A stretch of DNA of 63,137 nucleotides. Source: Lachnospiraceae bacterium MD335 (lineage in GTDB: Bacteria > Bacillota > Clostridia > Lachnospirales > Lachnospiraceae). The translations under genes were made by a program, and so were the position numbers. The stretch spans positions 453,290 through 516,426 of the forward strand of contig KE159629.1 of the NCBI GenBank assembly GCA_000403335.2, written 5' to 3'. The notes under the pieces are model-generated. The model did no database searches, was not told the DNA's origin, and saw nothing but the letters and a program-made list of their open reading frames with translations. This document shows positions 51,226 through 60,848 of the stretch, piece after piece. Position 1 is the first letter of the stretch; every line of letters starts with the position of its first letter.

Positions 51226-52539
51226 CTATTCCAAATTCCACCCGTCATACGCAAGCAGATATACATCGTCCGGCGTCACCCTGCCCTCAGGCGTAAAGAT
51301 AATCCAGTCCGTAATCTGCCCGTACGGAAACGTCATCACCGCTCCCTCATGCAAGTCCTTCACATAATACGGCTCCTGTGTCAGCTCCGCCGTAAACGTA
51401 TCCTGATGCTTTTCCTTTAATTCAAACCAAATATGCTCAAAGCTGTTTCCGTCTTCCTTAAACTCCTCGTCAACCTCAAGCCCTACCTTTACAAGAATCG
51501 TAATCTTCTCCCTGCCAAACATTTTCAGCATATAATTCAAGCGCTCCGCCGCAAGCCGCCGCATTCTGTCTGTCTCCTGATTGGTCAGCATGTAAATCGG
51601 ATTTTCATTCAAATATTCATCGAACACGCTCACCTCATAATACTGCTTTTTTTCCATCGATTCCGGTGTCGGATAGCAGAAAATTACGTCCGTGTTCTGA
51701 TTGTGCCCCTCTTTGCGGTCTCCAGCCCCGCCTAAAATACCCGACGGATATTTCTTTAACGCCTCTTTCCAGTGCACCACCGTTGCCATCAATGGGATTT
51801 CGTTTGTTACCATCGCGAGGTACATCGGCTCCTTCTCCTGGGGCGGCTCTCCTTTCTCAATCATTCGTTTTGCCATTGTCTCAATAATGTTATAATGGTC
51901 GTTATATGTATCCTTTGTCGAATTTAAAATTTCCAGCTCCGGCAGTCCGCACCGGTTCATTCCGTGACTGTGCAGCCATACTTCCTCGCTGTCACCCGAT
52001 ACTGCCTGCACCGTAAAGATATAGCGTGGTGACGGCGGCACGTTTGACTTTGCGGCAAGCGCAACCCATTTTCCTGAAAGCACTTTTTCGGAGCTTCCGT
52101 CAAGCACTGCAAGGCAGTCCGGCAGCAGTTCATGAATAAGCTTTAACTGTGTGTGGTATGAATCCAAAATATGCTCGTCAAACAGCATTTCCACAACCAG
52201 CCCTTTTTTCTGCTGTTGAATTGCCTCAATATCGATGTCACGGAAAAAATGCTGAATGCGGAACATTTCCGGAATCTCAACTTCCATTGTATCAATCCGC
52301 ACGCCGTATTCATACTCCCCTGAACCGATTTTTAACCATAACATATCATTAATTTTGCTGTCCTTTAGCGTAAGAACGCCAGAAGATTTCAGCCGCTCCG
52401 CCAAATGTTCAAAATCCGCAATGTCCTCTTCGTTTTTGGGAATCGCAACCATGAACGATAGTTCTTTCTCCCATGTTTCCTTCTCTTTAGCCGCCTTACT
52501 TTCCTTACGACTTCCGAACAAATTGCCAAACAGTGCCAT
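51226..52539 (-). CDS. DUF4026-like protein of unknown function
   Basis: Soluble 437-residue protein that starts MALFGNLFGSRKESKAAKEK and alternates acidic and hydrophobic beta/alpha segments; DSYHTQLKLIHELLPDCLAVLDGSSEKVLSGKWV and TFPYGQITDWIIFTPEGRVTPDDVY are notable. I believe it resembles the DUF4026 proteins common in Lachnospiraceae, but that is from memory of overall pattern, not a domain hit. It has its own promoter and GGAGG site. No membrane segment or signal peptide. Confidence 0.65.
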   Translation of the reverse strand: MALFGNLFGSRKESKAAKEKETWEKELSFMVAIPKNEEDIADFEHLAERLKSSGVLTLKDSKINDMLWLKIGSGEYEYGVRIDTMEVEIPEMFRIQHFFRDIDIEAIQQQKKGLVVEMLFDEHILDSYHTQLKLIHELLPDCLAVLDGSSEKVLSGKWVALAAKSNVPPSPRYIFTVQAVSGDSEEVWLHSHGMNRCGLPELEILNSTKDTYNDHYNIIETMAKRMIEKGEPPQEKEPMYLAMVTNEIPLMATVVHWKEALKKYPSGILGGAGDRKEGHNQNTDVIFCYPTPESMEKKQYYEVSVFDEYLNENPIYMLTNQETDRMRRLAAERLNYMLKMFGREKITILVKVGLEVDEEFKEDGNSFEHIWFELKEKHQDTFTAELTQEPYYVKDLHEGAVMTFPYGQITDWIIFTPEGRVTPDDVYLLAYDGWNLE

Positions 52540-52574
52540 CTGTAATTTCCTCCTTTTGCATTTTATTATCTATT

Positions 52575-52603
52575 ATTGTATCTTTCTGGCGGGATTTTGG
52601 CAA
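52575..52603 (-). promoter_or_regulatory. Promoter of the DUF4026-like gene
   Basis: TTGCCA (52598-52603), 17 nt, TACAAT (52575-52580). Confidence 0.65.
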
Positions 52604-52697
52604 GTCATTTAGATGCCGACAGCCCGTTTCGAAAACAACTTTACGGCACCTGTTTCTTACCGCAATAATGTTTTGTACATTTTTGGCAAAAAAAATA

Positions 52698-52726
52698 GTT
52701 ACAAATCGTATTTTTTCGTTTATAAT
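52698..52726 (+). promoter_or_regulatory. Promoter of the GGDEF gene at 52801
   Basis: TATAAT at 52721-52726 with GTTACA at 52698-52703 (17-nt spacer); an 80-nt leader follows. Confidence 0.55.
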
Positions 52727-52800
52727 AGATATATAAATACTGCAACAAAACATGCGGTAATCAATAATCTATGTCGTAATACCGCAAAAGGAGGTAGAAA

Positions 52801-54249
52801 ATGAACGAATTGTCAAAGTTTGCAAAAGATTTTATTTCTCTTTCCGAAAATGCAATGTTTTACTACAATTGCGAGACAAACGAATTCAGATTATTTTGGA
52901 TAAACTATGACCGAATGGTTGACATTGCAAATATGGATTTTGATGAGTGGGAAGACGATGCCTTGTCAGAAAACAAGATTGCAGAAGAAGATATTTCCGT
53001 GTTTAAAATCTTCTGCAATTCTATAAAAAGCTGCATTGCAAAAGGAACTTATTCATTCCACAGCAGCCTCATTTCACCCGACGATGCCATGGTCTCTTGT
53101 AAGGTCAGCTTTATTCCAAAACGGTATGAAGACGCACAATATATTCTCGGCGAATGGCGCATCATAAGTGATTTTACAGGCGATACCATTGCCCATTATA
53201 CGGAAGGACGCTATGCGGATCCATTGACTGGTTTGTTCAACCAAAAATCCATTGTAGATTACGCAAAAAAAAGGCTCGAAAACACAAGCTTTGGTCAATC
53301 TGCACTAATTTTGCTGAATTTGGATAATTTCAGCCGCATTAACAGCATATACGGTCATAAATTCGGTGACAAGGTCTTACAGTCCGTTGCTGATATTATT
53401 CGAGGCGTTATCGGCGCCAATGGTGTCGAAGGCAGAATGGCAGGAGATGAATTTATGATTGTTTTAAATGACGCCGGTGATGAACTAATTATTCGAAACT
53501 ATCTGAGAGCAATTAAAACCAGCATCCGAACACTGTTTCCAGAAACGCTAGGTGATGACAGAATCACCTGCTCCATGGGCATTTCAAGAAGCCGCTTAAA
53601 CTCCAACATTTATGATGAACTTTATAAAATTGCAGAGCGCGTCCTATACATAGCAAAGCAAAAGGGCAAAAATCGTTATATCATATACAAACCCGAAATG
53701 CACGGTCAGATTCTTTCAGATAGTTTTGATTCCGACTACAATACAGGTATTGAAAAGGTGTATTCTGACGTTGATTTATATAAAACAGCAAAACATTTGG
53801 CAAACCTTGTGATTGACAATACCAGCCAGCTCACAAGCCTGCTCGAACAATTATCACGTACACTTATGGTAGATAGAATCACTGTATTTTGGGGGACAAA
53901 TTATAATGTGCTTGCTGCAAGTAACCCCGATTCTAATGATATGGCTGCATACCCCAAAATTATGAATAACCGCAAGTATCTTAACCAGTTTAGCGACGAT
54001 ATGTTTTTAATCGGAAATATCAATTTAATCAAAGGAAATCTGCCTGAAATATATAGTTTTTTGCAGGATCTTGGTATCGCGAGCACAATGCAGCACCTGT
54101 TAAGGGACAAGAATGGAAATATTTGTGGTCTTATTATCACGGACGAATGTCAGGCAACCCGTGCCTTCCCACAAATCGCAGTTCAGACATTTTCTTTTGT
54201 GTGTAAAGTTATCAATAGTATACTGATAAAATCTGAAAAAATGGATTAA
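52801..54249 (+). CDS. Diguanylate cyclase (AGDEF) with flanking sensor domains
   Basis: A 482-residue soluble protein. Residues about 15-130 look PAS-like (NAMFYYNCETNEFRLFWIN...SFIPKRYEDAQYILGEWRII). The central GGDEF domain has YADPLTGLFNQKSI, NLDNFSRINSIYGHKFGD and EGRMAGDEFMIVL, an AGDEF variant compatible with activity. The last ~150 residues (from DLYKTAKHLANLV) resemble a GAF domain. It is convergent with the hybrid histidine kinase, separated by 72 nt with a hairpin. A GGAGG site precedes the ATG. Confidence 0.85.
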   Translation: MNELSKFAKDFISLSENAMFYYNCETNEFRLFWINYDRMVDIANMDFDEWEDDALSENKIAEEDISVFKIFCNSIKSCIAKGTYSFHSSLISPDDAMVSCKVSFIPKRYEDAQYILGEWRIISDFTGDTIAHYTEGRYADPLTGLFNQKSIVDYAKKRLENTSFGQSALILLNLDNFSRINSIYGHKFGDKVLQSVADIIRGVIGANGVEGRMAGDEFMIVLNDAGDELIIRNYLRAIKTSIRTLFPETLGDDRITCSMGISRSRLNSNIYDELYKIAERVLYIAKQKGKNRYIIYKPEMHGQILSDSFDSDYNTGIEKVYSDVDLYKTAKHLANLVIDNTSQLTSLLEQLSRTLMVDRITVFWGTNYNVLAASNPDSNDMAAYPKIMNNRKYLNQFSDDMFLIGNINLIKGNLPEIYSFLQDLGIASTMQHLLRDKNGNICGLIITDECQATRAFPQIAVQTFSFVCKVINSILIKSEKMD

Positions 54250-54260
54250 TATTTATCCTA

Positions 54261-54290
54261 ATAACAGCAGGGTAAATGCCCTGCTGTTAT
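54261..54290. terminator. Hairpin between convergent GGDEF and hybrid kinase genes
   Basis: Perfect arms ATAACAGCAGGG/CCCTGCTGTTAT around 6 nt. The T-tract is poor on both strands, but the position suggests a shared terminator. Confidence 0.6.
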
Positions 54291-54321
54291 CTCTATCTAT
54301 CCTGTTCCTATAAATATGTTT

Positions 54322-56883
54322 TCACAAAATATGTTTTTTCAACAAAGAAAGCACTTCATCCAAATTAATCGGCTTTGCGGTATGCGCATTCATTCCACAC
54401 TCAAGACACTGCTGAATATCTTCAGAAAATGCATCTGCCGTCATCGCAATAATCGGTATCGCCTGCGCATCAGACCGCTCCAACCCACGGATTGCCTGCG
54501 TTGTTTCGTATCCATTCATAATCGGCATGCGAATATCCATAAGAATGACATCATACTGTCCCGGTTTGGACGCTTGAAATTTCTCCAAACAGATTTTTCC
54601 ATTTTCTGCCCATTCCAATTCCATACCAATATCAGTCAAAAGCTCTTTTAAAATCTCCCAGTTTAAATCGTTGTCCTCCGCAACTAAGACATGCCGCCCC
54701 GCCAAATCAACATCCTTGTCAATTTTATTCATTGCGTCATCCACGCCCATATACTTTTTTAGCTCGTGATACAAAGTTGATTTGAACAGCGGCTTTGAAA
54801 TGAATCCGTTGATGCCGGCATCTCTTGCCTCCACCTCAAACTCACTCCAATCGTACGCGGAAATTAAAATCAACGGCATTTCTTCATCAATAATTTTGCG
54901 CAGTCTTTTTGCAACCGTAATACCATCCATACCCGGAAGCTTCCAGTCTAATAATATAATCTGATAATCATCACGCATCTCATGATGTCTTATCACCATC
55001 TCAATCGCTTTTTCCCCGCTCAGTGTCCAGTCCGCCTGTATTCCGATTGATTCCAGCGAATCCACTGCTGTACGGCATAATGTCTCGTCATCATCCACCA
55101 CCAGCATTTTCCACGGCGGAAGAAACATATTCATTTCCTGTTCCGTCGCCTTTTCCAAATCTAATATCAAGTGGAATTCCGTTCCTTTTTCTGGCTCACT
55201 CTCCACTGTAAGCGTTCCGCCCATTGCATCCACAATATACTTTGTGATCGTCATACCAAGTCCCGTACCCTGCGTCTTCTGCACACGCTTACTGTCCGCC
55301 CTTGAATATGAATCAAATATATGCTCTAAGAACTCCGCTGTCATGCCGATACCATTGTCTTTAACCAAAACATGAGTTCGAACATAATTACTTTCCTTAT
55401 CCTCAGGTGCATTCTCCTGATACATTGACAGTTGAATGGTACCGCCCTCCTGCGTATACTTAACCGCATTGGAAAGCAGATTCAGCAGCACCTGATTCAG
55501 GCGTACACTGTCACAATAAACATCCTCTGCGATGATCTTGTCAATATGTACATTAAAGTTCTGTCCTTTTGCCTTGATTTGAGTCTGTGCAATGCTGACA
55601 ATCCCTTCAACTACTTCCTGCAAAGAAATCAGTTCTGCTGTCAGCGTCATCTTTCCGCTCTCAATCTTAGACATATCAAGTACATCATTAATCAGTCCCA
55701 ATAAATGTTTGCCTGACAACGCAATTTTCCGCAGGCAATTCTGTACCTGCTTTTTATCGTCAATATGCGCCGTCGCAATCGCCGTCATACCGACAATCGC
55801 ATTCATTGGCGTCCGAATATCATGACTCATATTGGAAAGGAATTCGCTCTTTGCCTTTGTCGCCTGCAACGCTTCCACACGCGCTTCGTTCAATTCCTTA
55901 ATTTGCTGTTTAGTCATTTTATAATAAGAATAGAAAATAAGCAGCAGCACAAGAGCGATTATCGCCCCAATCAGCATAGTTGCCATCGTCCTGCTTCGGT
56001 TCATTTCTTCAATCACTTCATTCATTGTGCCAAACGGCAGTACTGTCACTAAATTCCACTCTGAATATGGCAACGTAACACAAAATATCTGCTGTCTGTT
56101 CCCACCAAATTCATAAATTGCAGAGTATTCCTCTCCCTTCATCATGGCATCGGATAGCTCCTGCACATATGTATCTATCTCCTCCTTGCTGTCCGCTCCA
56201 TAACGTGCATATAAACTGTCAAAATAGCTTGTGTACTTATCACTCACCGTATTTACAATAAAACTACCGTCATTTCGAATAATATGGGAATATAAGAGAT
56301 TGCTTTCCCCCTCCATTGCCAACATTGAACTAATATAATCTACGGGAACGGCTGTAATCATCGCCATACTCTGCTCACCATTTCGCATCGGATATTGGGC
56401 GCTGATACCAAATAAAACCACTTCGCTGCCGGATTTGTCCTTTCCAATCGCAACCTTGCGCTCTTTATTTTTTAAAGACATAAAAAACGGTACAGGATCT
56501 GCGATCTTAATCTGTTCCCCATAAAGCATCTCCATGTTCCCGTCATCGTCACACAGCGCCAAATAGTCAAATCCTCTCACTTCTACTCTGTAAATCAACT
56601 CTTTATATAATGCTTCCACATCATCCGTATTGGGAATAACCACTTTCTCTGCTGTCTCAATCTGTTCTAATTTTAATTCAATCAGAGTAGTGAAATGGGA
56701 GTAAATCTGTTCACTGATGCCAGCCATATACATATCACCCACCTGGTCAATACTCTTATTACTCACATTGCTCATGTAAAAGCCTAAACAGAAAAACGCC
56801 GCTACACTTAAAATCAGAAGCATCATAAAGCTTCCAACTAAAAACCGTGTCGTACGGCTTTCCTTATTATCCTGAACGTTCAT
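54322..56883 (-). CDS. Hybrid sensor histidine kinase with two receiver domains
   Basis: The 853-residue membrane kinase: one N-terminal membrane helix (FLVGSFMMLLILSVAAFFCLGFY), an extracellular Cache-like sensor (about 50-290), a second helix, then HisKA with SNMSHDIRTPMNAIVGM, HATPase_c with DNGIGM and GTGLGM, then two receivers with phospho-Asp in LLDWKLPGMDG and LMDIRMPIMNG and Lys in ISKPLF and TAKPIN. No Hpt domain is fused, so a separate Hpt such as the one at 17003 would be needed for onward relay (inference). The ATG at 56883 is used; the frame extends to a TTG at 56907. Confidence 0.92.
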   Translation of the reverse strand: MNVQDNKESRTTRFLVGSFMMLLILSVAAFFCLGFYMSNVSNKSIDQVGDMYMAGISEQIYSHFTTLIELKLEQIETAEKVVIPNTDDVEALYKELIYRVEVRGFDYLALCDDDGNMEMLYGEQIKIADPVPFFMSLKNKERKVAIGKDKSGSEVVLFGISAQYPMRNGEQSMAMITAVPVDYISSMLAMEGESNLLYSHIIRNDGSFIVNTVSDKYTSYFDSLYARYGADSKEEIDTYVQELSDAMMKGEEYSAIYEFGGNRQQIFCVTLPYSEWNLVTVLPFGTMNEVIEEMNRSRTMATMLIGAIIALVLLLIFYSYYKMTKQQIKELNEARVEALQATKAKSEFLSNMSHDIRTPMNAIVGMTAIATAHIDDKKQVQNCLRKIALSGKHLLGLINDVLDMSKIESGKMTLTAELISLQEVVEGIVSIAQTQIKAKGQNFNVHIDKIIAEDVYCDSVRLNQVLLNLLSNAVKYTQEGGTIQLSMYQENAPEDKESNYVRTHVLVKDNGIGMTAEFLEHIFDSYSRADSKRVQKTQGTGLGMTITKYIVDAMGGTLTVESEPEKGTEFHLILDLEKATEQEMNMFLPPWKMLVVDDDETLCRTAVDSLESIGIQADWTLSGEKAIEMVIRHHEMRDDYQIILLDWKLPGMDGITVAKRLRKIIDEEMPLILISAYDWSEFEVEARDAGINGFISKPLFKSTLYHELKKYMGVDDAMNKIDKDVDLAGRHVLVAEDNDLNWEILKELLTDIGMELEWAENGKICLEKFQASKPGQYDVILMDIRMPIMNGYETTQAIRGLERSDAQAIPIIAMTADAFSEDIQQCLECGMNAHTAKPINLDEVLSLLKKHIL

Positions 56884-57023
56884 GTGTATCTCTTCTCCTT
56901 GAATCAAAATTACTTGAAGTTATATCCGTTTTCTGTCGAAATCAACAGAAAACTATGCTATTTTATTATATCAGATTTTTTCATAAAAGCAAGTCTCTAA
57001 AAATTTCTTTTCTTCAAATATGC

Positions 57024-57081
57024 TTGTTTTATCGTGTTTTTACCGTTATAATAAAAATATGGTAATATTGTATAAATACAA
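57024..57081 (+). promoter_or_regulatory. Promoter and dyad operator of kduD
   Basis: TTGTTT (57024-57029), 17 nt, TATAAT (57047-57052). Downstream, at 57068-57081, the dyad TTGTAT-AA-ATACAA lies in the predicted leader and could bind a pectin- or uronate-responsive regulator. Confidence 0.65.
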
Positions 57082-57103
57082 GTACGGAAAGGAATGAAAA
57101 TTT

Positions 57104-57871
57104 ATGACACCAAATTTAGATATGTTTTCCCTTGAAGGAAAAACCGCGCTCGTGACGGGAGCAAACACGGGATTAGGACAGGGAATCTGCGTTGCCTATG
57201 CCAAAGCAGGCGCAAATGTTATCGGTGTGGCAAGAAGAAGCTGTGAAGATACGGCTGCAAAAATCGCAGACATCGGCGGAAACTTTCAGGAAATTATCGC
57301 AGATTTATCTGATATTTCCGTTATTCCACAAATTGTTTCAAAAGCCGAAAAAGCTTTCGGACGTGTGGATATTCTCGTAAACAACGCCGGAATCATTAAG
57401 CGATGCGATGCCGCGGATGTATCCATAGAGGATTGGGATTCCGTTATCAATATCAATGAAAAAATGGTATTTTTCCTCTCACAAGCGTTTGCCAAAGGCT
57501 GGCTTAGCGACCATAAAGGAGGCAAAATCATCAACATTGCTTCTATGCTAAGCTATCAGGGCGGGATCCGCGTTCCTGCATACACCGCCAGCAAAAGCGC
57601 AATTATCGGTCTTACAAGAGAGCTGGCCAACGAATGGTCAAAGCATAACATCAATGTAAACGCCATTGCTCCCGGTTATATGGAAACGAACAACACGGAA
57701 AATCTCAGAAAGGACGAGCAGCGAAGCGAAGAAATCCTCGGACGCATTCCCGCCGGTCGTTGGGGAACACCGGAAGACATTGCAGGCGCTGCAATCTTCC
57801 TGGCATCAGAAGCCTCCTCTTACGTTCACGGCTTCACGCTCGCTGTTGACGGCGGATGGCTGGCACGATAA
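57104..57871 (+). CDS. kduD: 2-dehydro-3-deoxy-D-gluconate 5-dehydrogenase (short-chain dehydrogenase)
   Basis: The 255-residue SDR enzyme: cofactor loop TGANTGLGQGICVAYAKAG, NNAG motif VNNAGIIKR, catalytic S-Y-K in IASMLSYQGGIRVPAYTASKSA and C-terminal VHGFTLAVDGGWLAR. Overall similarity to KduD is strong (the start MFSLEGKTALVTGANTGLGQ is characteristic). It reduces 2,5-diketo-3-deoxygluconate from unsaturated uronates, the product chain begun by pectate lyase. It lacks a KduI neighbour here. Single-gene unit with a promoter and terminator. Confidence 0.88.
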   Translation: MTPNLDMFSLEGKTALVTGANTGLGQGICVAYAKAGANVIGVARRSCEDTAAKIADIGGNFQEIIADLSDISVIPQIVSKAEKAFGRVDILVNNAGIIKRCDAADVSIEDWDSVININEKMVFFLSQAFAKGWLSDHKGGKIINIASMLSYQGGIRVPAYTASKSAIIGLTRELANEWSKHNINVNAIAPGYMETNNTENLRKDEQRSEEILGRIPAGRWGTPEDIAGAAIFLASEASSYVHGFTLAVDGGWLAR

Positions 57872-57899
57872 AAACCAAAAATGTAAATTGCCGTGTACA

Positions 57900-57940
57900 T
57901 AAAAATGACAGCAGTGTCATAAAATCTGCTGTCATTTTTT
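57900..57940. terminator. Bidirectional terminator between kduD and the FliD-like gene
   Basis: Arms AAAAATGACAGCAG/CTGCTGTCATTTTTT around an 11-nt loop; T-run on both strands. Its left arm and loop contain another ATGACA-N4-TGTCAT palindrome (57905-57920). Confidence 0.88.
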
Positions 57941-57950
57941 GATAAGTGTA

Positions 57951-58616
57951 TTATCCCCACAAATTATATTTATTGCTAATATAAGAGGAGAACGCATTTG
58001 CATCCTGCCCGTACTGATTTCCCATACTCTTCAACTCAGCTTCCACACTATCAGATATGTTCGATGCCATATACTGCAGTTTCTGTACAAACTCACTTTT
58101 TGCGCCGAACACGTTCTCAAGATCCTCTACCTTCGCAGCTTTTAACTTCTCCTCATCAACCGTAAGGCTTCCGTCTTTTTCCATTGAAATGCCCAACTCA
58201 CTTAATGCGTCTCCATTCTTAGAAGCAATCTGCTTTAACAGCTCACTGTAGCACATATTAATTGATGATGTATTGTTACCAAGCTGCTTTCTTGTTTCAT
58301 TATACTTCTCAATCAAAGCCTTTACAGTTTTAATAATCTCTGTCGTATCGCCGCTCTCCTTTGCCTTCGAAAAAAGATTATCCTTTTTTTCATTGGTAAG
58401 CGCTTTTGCCGCATCCTCCAAAGCATCCGTTGCAGCTTCAAGTTTTTCGTATGACGTTCTCTTCGCCAAGTCTGATTTCTGCGTCATGCTGTTTTGCAGA
58501 TTGCTTAAAAGCGAATTGTTATTCTTATTATTTACATAATTCAACAAAGATGAATTATTGACAGGCATGCCTGCCTTTCTTGCCGTTTCGTTTAACATTT
58601 GTGTCGTAATTCTCAT
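57951..58616 (-). CDS. Small FliD/FlgL-like flagellar-type protein
   Basis: A 221-residue helical protein. The N terminus MRITTQMLNETARKAGMPVN resembles the start of FlgL-type junction proteins. The C-terminal half (LSELGISMEKDGSLTVDEEKLKAAKVEDLENVFG, then FVQKLQYMASNISDSVEAELKSM) has the repeating DGxLxxDexKL pattern of the FliD C-terminal domain. It is far shorter than FliD (about 450 or more residues). No other flagellar gene is in the window. GGAGG lies before the ATG. The region upstream has a weak sigma-28-like pattern (AAAGTT...GTATAA), which I do not assert. Confidence 0.6.
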   Translation of the reverse strand: MRITTQMLNETARKAGMPVNNSSLLNYVNNKNNNSLLSNLQNSMTQKSDLAKRTSYEKLEAATDALEDAAKALTNEKKDNLFSKAKESGDTTEIIKTVKALIEKYNETRKQLGNNTSSINMCYSELLKQIASKNGDALSELGISMEKDGSLTVDEEKLKAAKVEDLENVFGAKSEFVQKLQYMASNISDSVEAELKSMGNQYGQDANAFSSYISNKYNLWG

Positions 58617-58746
58617 ATGCTGGTTCCTCCTGTTTTTTATCTCTTATACCCAGTCCCTTAACTTTGACTTACACAAATTATTTCGGACAAAAAACAAAAT
58701 ATTTAATACCTTTTGCACCTTTTGACCATAAGATGACATAAAATGA

Positions 58747-59322
58747 CTACCGAAACACAATCTCTCCTGTAACATGATTCATAGATTCAATAATTGCAAG
58801 CGACTCTAATTGAATCCCCTTTGCCCGGATTTCACTGCCGCCCTTCTGAAATCCCTTTTCTATGGCAATCCCGATTCCTTCCACATAAGCCCCTGCCTTA
58901 TCGGCAAGCTCCAGGAGTCCCAAAAGTGCACAGCCGTTTGCAAGAAAATCATCAATAATCAGCACATGATCCTCCTTAGTCAAAAACTTCTTGGAGACAA
59001 TCACATCGTACATATTAACATGCGTATAAGACTGTATTTTTGTACAGTAATTGTCGTTGTCAAGATTAATGCTTTTTGCCTTTTTTGCAAACACCACAGG
59101 CACGTTAAACACTTCCGCCGCAATCGCCGCAATCCCAATGCCGCTTGCCTCTATTGTTAATATTTTATTAATCGGTTTTCCGGCAAAACGCCTTTTCCAT
59201 TCCTCAGCCATTTCCCGAAAGAGCACAACATCCATCTGATGATTTAAAAAACTGTCAACTTTCAAAACATTACCTGCACGCACAGCGGCATCCTTTAAAA
59301 TCCGTTCCTCCAAAAGCTTCAT
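58747..59322 (-). CDS. xpt: Xanthine phosphoribosyltransferase
   Basis: The 191-residue purine salvage enzyme converts xanthine and PRPP to XMP. The PRPP loop is [20 protein letters not shown], the N terminus [11 protein letters not shown] and [24 protein letters not shown] match Xpt. In many Firmicutes it sits behind a purine riboswitch with pbuX; here it is the last gene after ung and I see no such riboswitch. Confidence 0.93.
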   Translation of the reverse strand: MKLLEERILKDAAVRAGNVLKVDSFLNHQMDVVLFREMAEEWKRRFAGKPINKILTIEASGIGIAAIAAEVFNVPVVFAKKAKSINLDNDNYCTKIQSYTHVNMYDVIVSKKFLTKEDHVLIIDDFLANGCALLGLLELADKAGAYVEGIGIAIEKGFQKGGSEIRAKGIQLESLAIIESMNHVTGEIVFR

Positions 59323-59338
59323 CGGTATCCCTCACACT

Positions 59339-60016
59339 CTATCTGTTTTCAATCTGCCAGTCTATCGGTTCCACACCGTTTTTCTCCAAAAATGCATTTG
59401 CCTGGCTGAAATGCTTACACCCGAAAAAGCCGCGGTATGCCGACAGCGGACTCGGATGCGGCGCCTTTAATATCAAATGCTTCGGATTGGTAAGCATCGG
59501 TGCCTTATTTTGCGCCGGTCTTCCCCACAGAAAATAGACAATCGGACGATCCTGCGCATTAACCGCCTGTATCACCGCATCCGTAAATTGTTCCCAACCG
59601 TGCCCCTGATGCGAATTGGCATGATGCGCGCGCACTGTCAAAACCGTATTCAAAAGAAGCACACCCTGATCCGCCCATTTTTTCAAATACCCGTTATTTG
59701 GTATGTAACAGCCCAAATCCTCCTGTAACTCTTTATATATATTTTGCAGAGAAGGCGGAATCTCCGGCTGGCTTGGCAGCACGGAAAAGCTAAGCCCATG
59801 CGCCTGATTGACATTGTGATACGGGTCCTGCCCCAGTAAGAGCACTTTTACTTTGCTCAGCGGCGTATAGTGAAACGCGTTAAAAATATCATCCGCAGGC
59901 GGATAAATAACCGCTTTACTGTACTCATCTTTCACAAATGTAAACAAGTCTTTATAATATGACTTTCTAAACTCCGCACTAATCGAATCCAACCAATCGT
60001 TTTCTATCATTGCCAT
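59339..60016 (-). CDS. ung: Uracil-DNA glycosylase
   Basis: Family 1 uracil-DNA glycosylase of 225 residues, removing uracil from DNA in base-excision repair. The water-activating loop is LLGQDPYHNVNQAHGLSFSV and the DNA-intercalation loop HPSPLSAYRGFFGCKHF; the length is normal. It lies 28 nt after hisF and 16 nt before xpt in what looks like one transcript. Confidence 0.95.
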   Translation of the reverse strand: MAMIENDWLDSISAEFRKSYYKDLFTFVKDEYSKAVIYPPADDIFNAFHYTPLSKVKVLLLGQDPYHNVNQAHGLSFSVLPSQPEIPPSLQNIYKELQEDLGCYIPNNGYLKKWADQGVLLLNTVLTVRAHHANSHQGHGWEQFTDAVIQAVNAQDRPIVYFLWGRPAQNKAPMLTNPKHLILKAPHPSPLSAYRGFFGCKHFSQANAFLEKNGVEPIDWQIENR

Positions 60017-60044
60017 ATTGTTCTTCCAACCTTTCCTTTGTATT

Positions 60045-60806
60045 TTAAAGTCTTACAGAAACACCCTTATCCCTAAGATATTGCTTAACCTCCACAATTT
60101 CCAGCTCCTTAAAGTGAAACAGTGACGCCGCAAGCGCCGCGTCCGCCTTTCCTGCCGCAAACGCGTCATAAAAATGTTCTGGTTTTCCCGCGCCTCCGGA
60201 AGCAATAACCGGAATCGACACATGTTCGGATATTGTCCGTGTCAGTTCAATATCGTAACCGTTTTTTGTGCCGTCACAGTCCATACTTGTCAAAAGAATC
60301 TCTCCTGCTCCAAGCCGATCCGCTTTCATTGCCCATTCCACGGCATCAATACCCATATCAACCCGACCGCCGTTTTTATAAATATTCCAGCCGCTTCCAT
60401 CAGCACGCCGTTTCGCGTCTATTGCCACGACCACGCACTGACTTCCAAACTTTTGTGCCGCCTCGCTTATCAGAGACGGATTCATAATTGCGGCACTGTT
60501 CACGGACACCTTGTCCGCTCCCTCCCGCAAAATTGCCTTAAAGTCATCCACCGTCCGAATACCGCCGCCAACAGTAAACGGAATAAATACCTTTTGCGCC
60601 ACCCTGCGCACCATATCAACTGTTGTTTCACGGTTATCAGACGATGCCGTAATGTCAAGAAACACCACCTCATCAGCTCCTGCCCTGTCATACGCCGCCG
60701 CAATCTCCACAGGATCGCCCGCGTCAATCAGATTGACAAAATTGACACCTTTTACCACCCGTCCGTTATGAACATCAAGGCACGGAATAATTCTCTTTGT
60801 AATCAT
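60045..60806 (-). CDS. hisF: Imidazole glycerol phosphate synthase, cyclase subunit
   Basis: The 253-residue (beta/alpha)8 barrel with N terminus [19 protein letters not shown] (catalytic Asp), and [14 protein letters not shown] in the second half (second catalytic Asp). It works with HisH, whose gene is directly upstream with a 42-nt gap, to form imidazole glycerol phosphate and AICAR. The AICAR by-product links to the ZTP-controlled genes at 34469-36382. Other his genes are not in the window. Confidence 0.95.
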   Translation of the reverse strand: MITKRIIPCLDVHNGRVVKGVNFVNLIDAGDPVEIAAAYDRAGADEVVFLDITASSDNRETTVDMVRRVAQKVFIPFTVGGGIRTVDDFKAILREGADKVSVNSAAIMNPSLISEAAQKFGSQCVVVAIDAKRRADGSGWNIYKNGGRVDMGIDAVEWAMKADRLGAGEILLTSMDCDGTKNGYDIELTRTISEHVSIPVIASGGAGKPEHFYDAFAAGKADAALAASLFHFKELEIVEVKQYLRDKGVSVRL

Positions 60807-60848
60807 GATGTACCTCCAGCTTTCTATCCGTATTGATACACACCGTAC

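Noticed and set aside
58617-58746. Sigma-28 promoter before the FliD-like gene
   Set aside because: Only partial matches to both boxes; not reported as a feature.
59323-60044. Purine riboswitch upstream of xpt
   Set aside because: xpt follows ung by 16 nt and no purine aptamer core is visible.
60174-60836. 220-codon plus-strand frame opposite hisF
   Set aside because: hisF is unmistakable; the opposing frame has no domain or upstream site.
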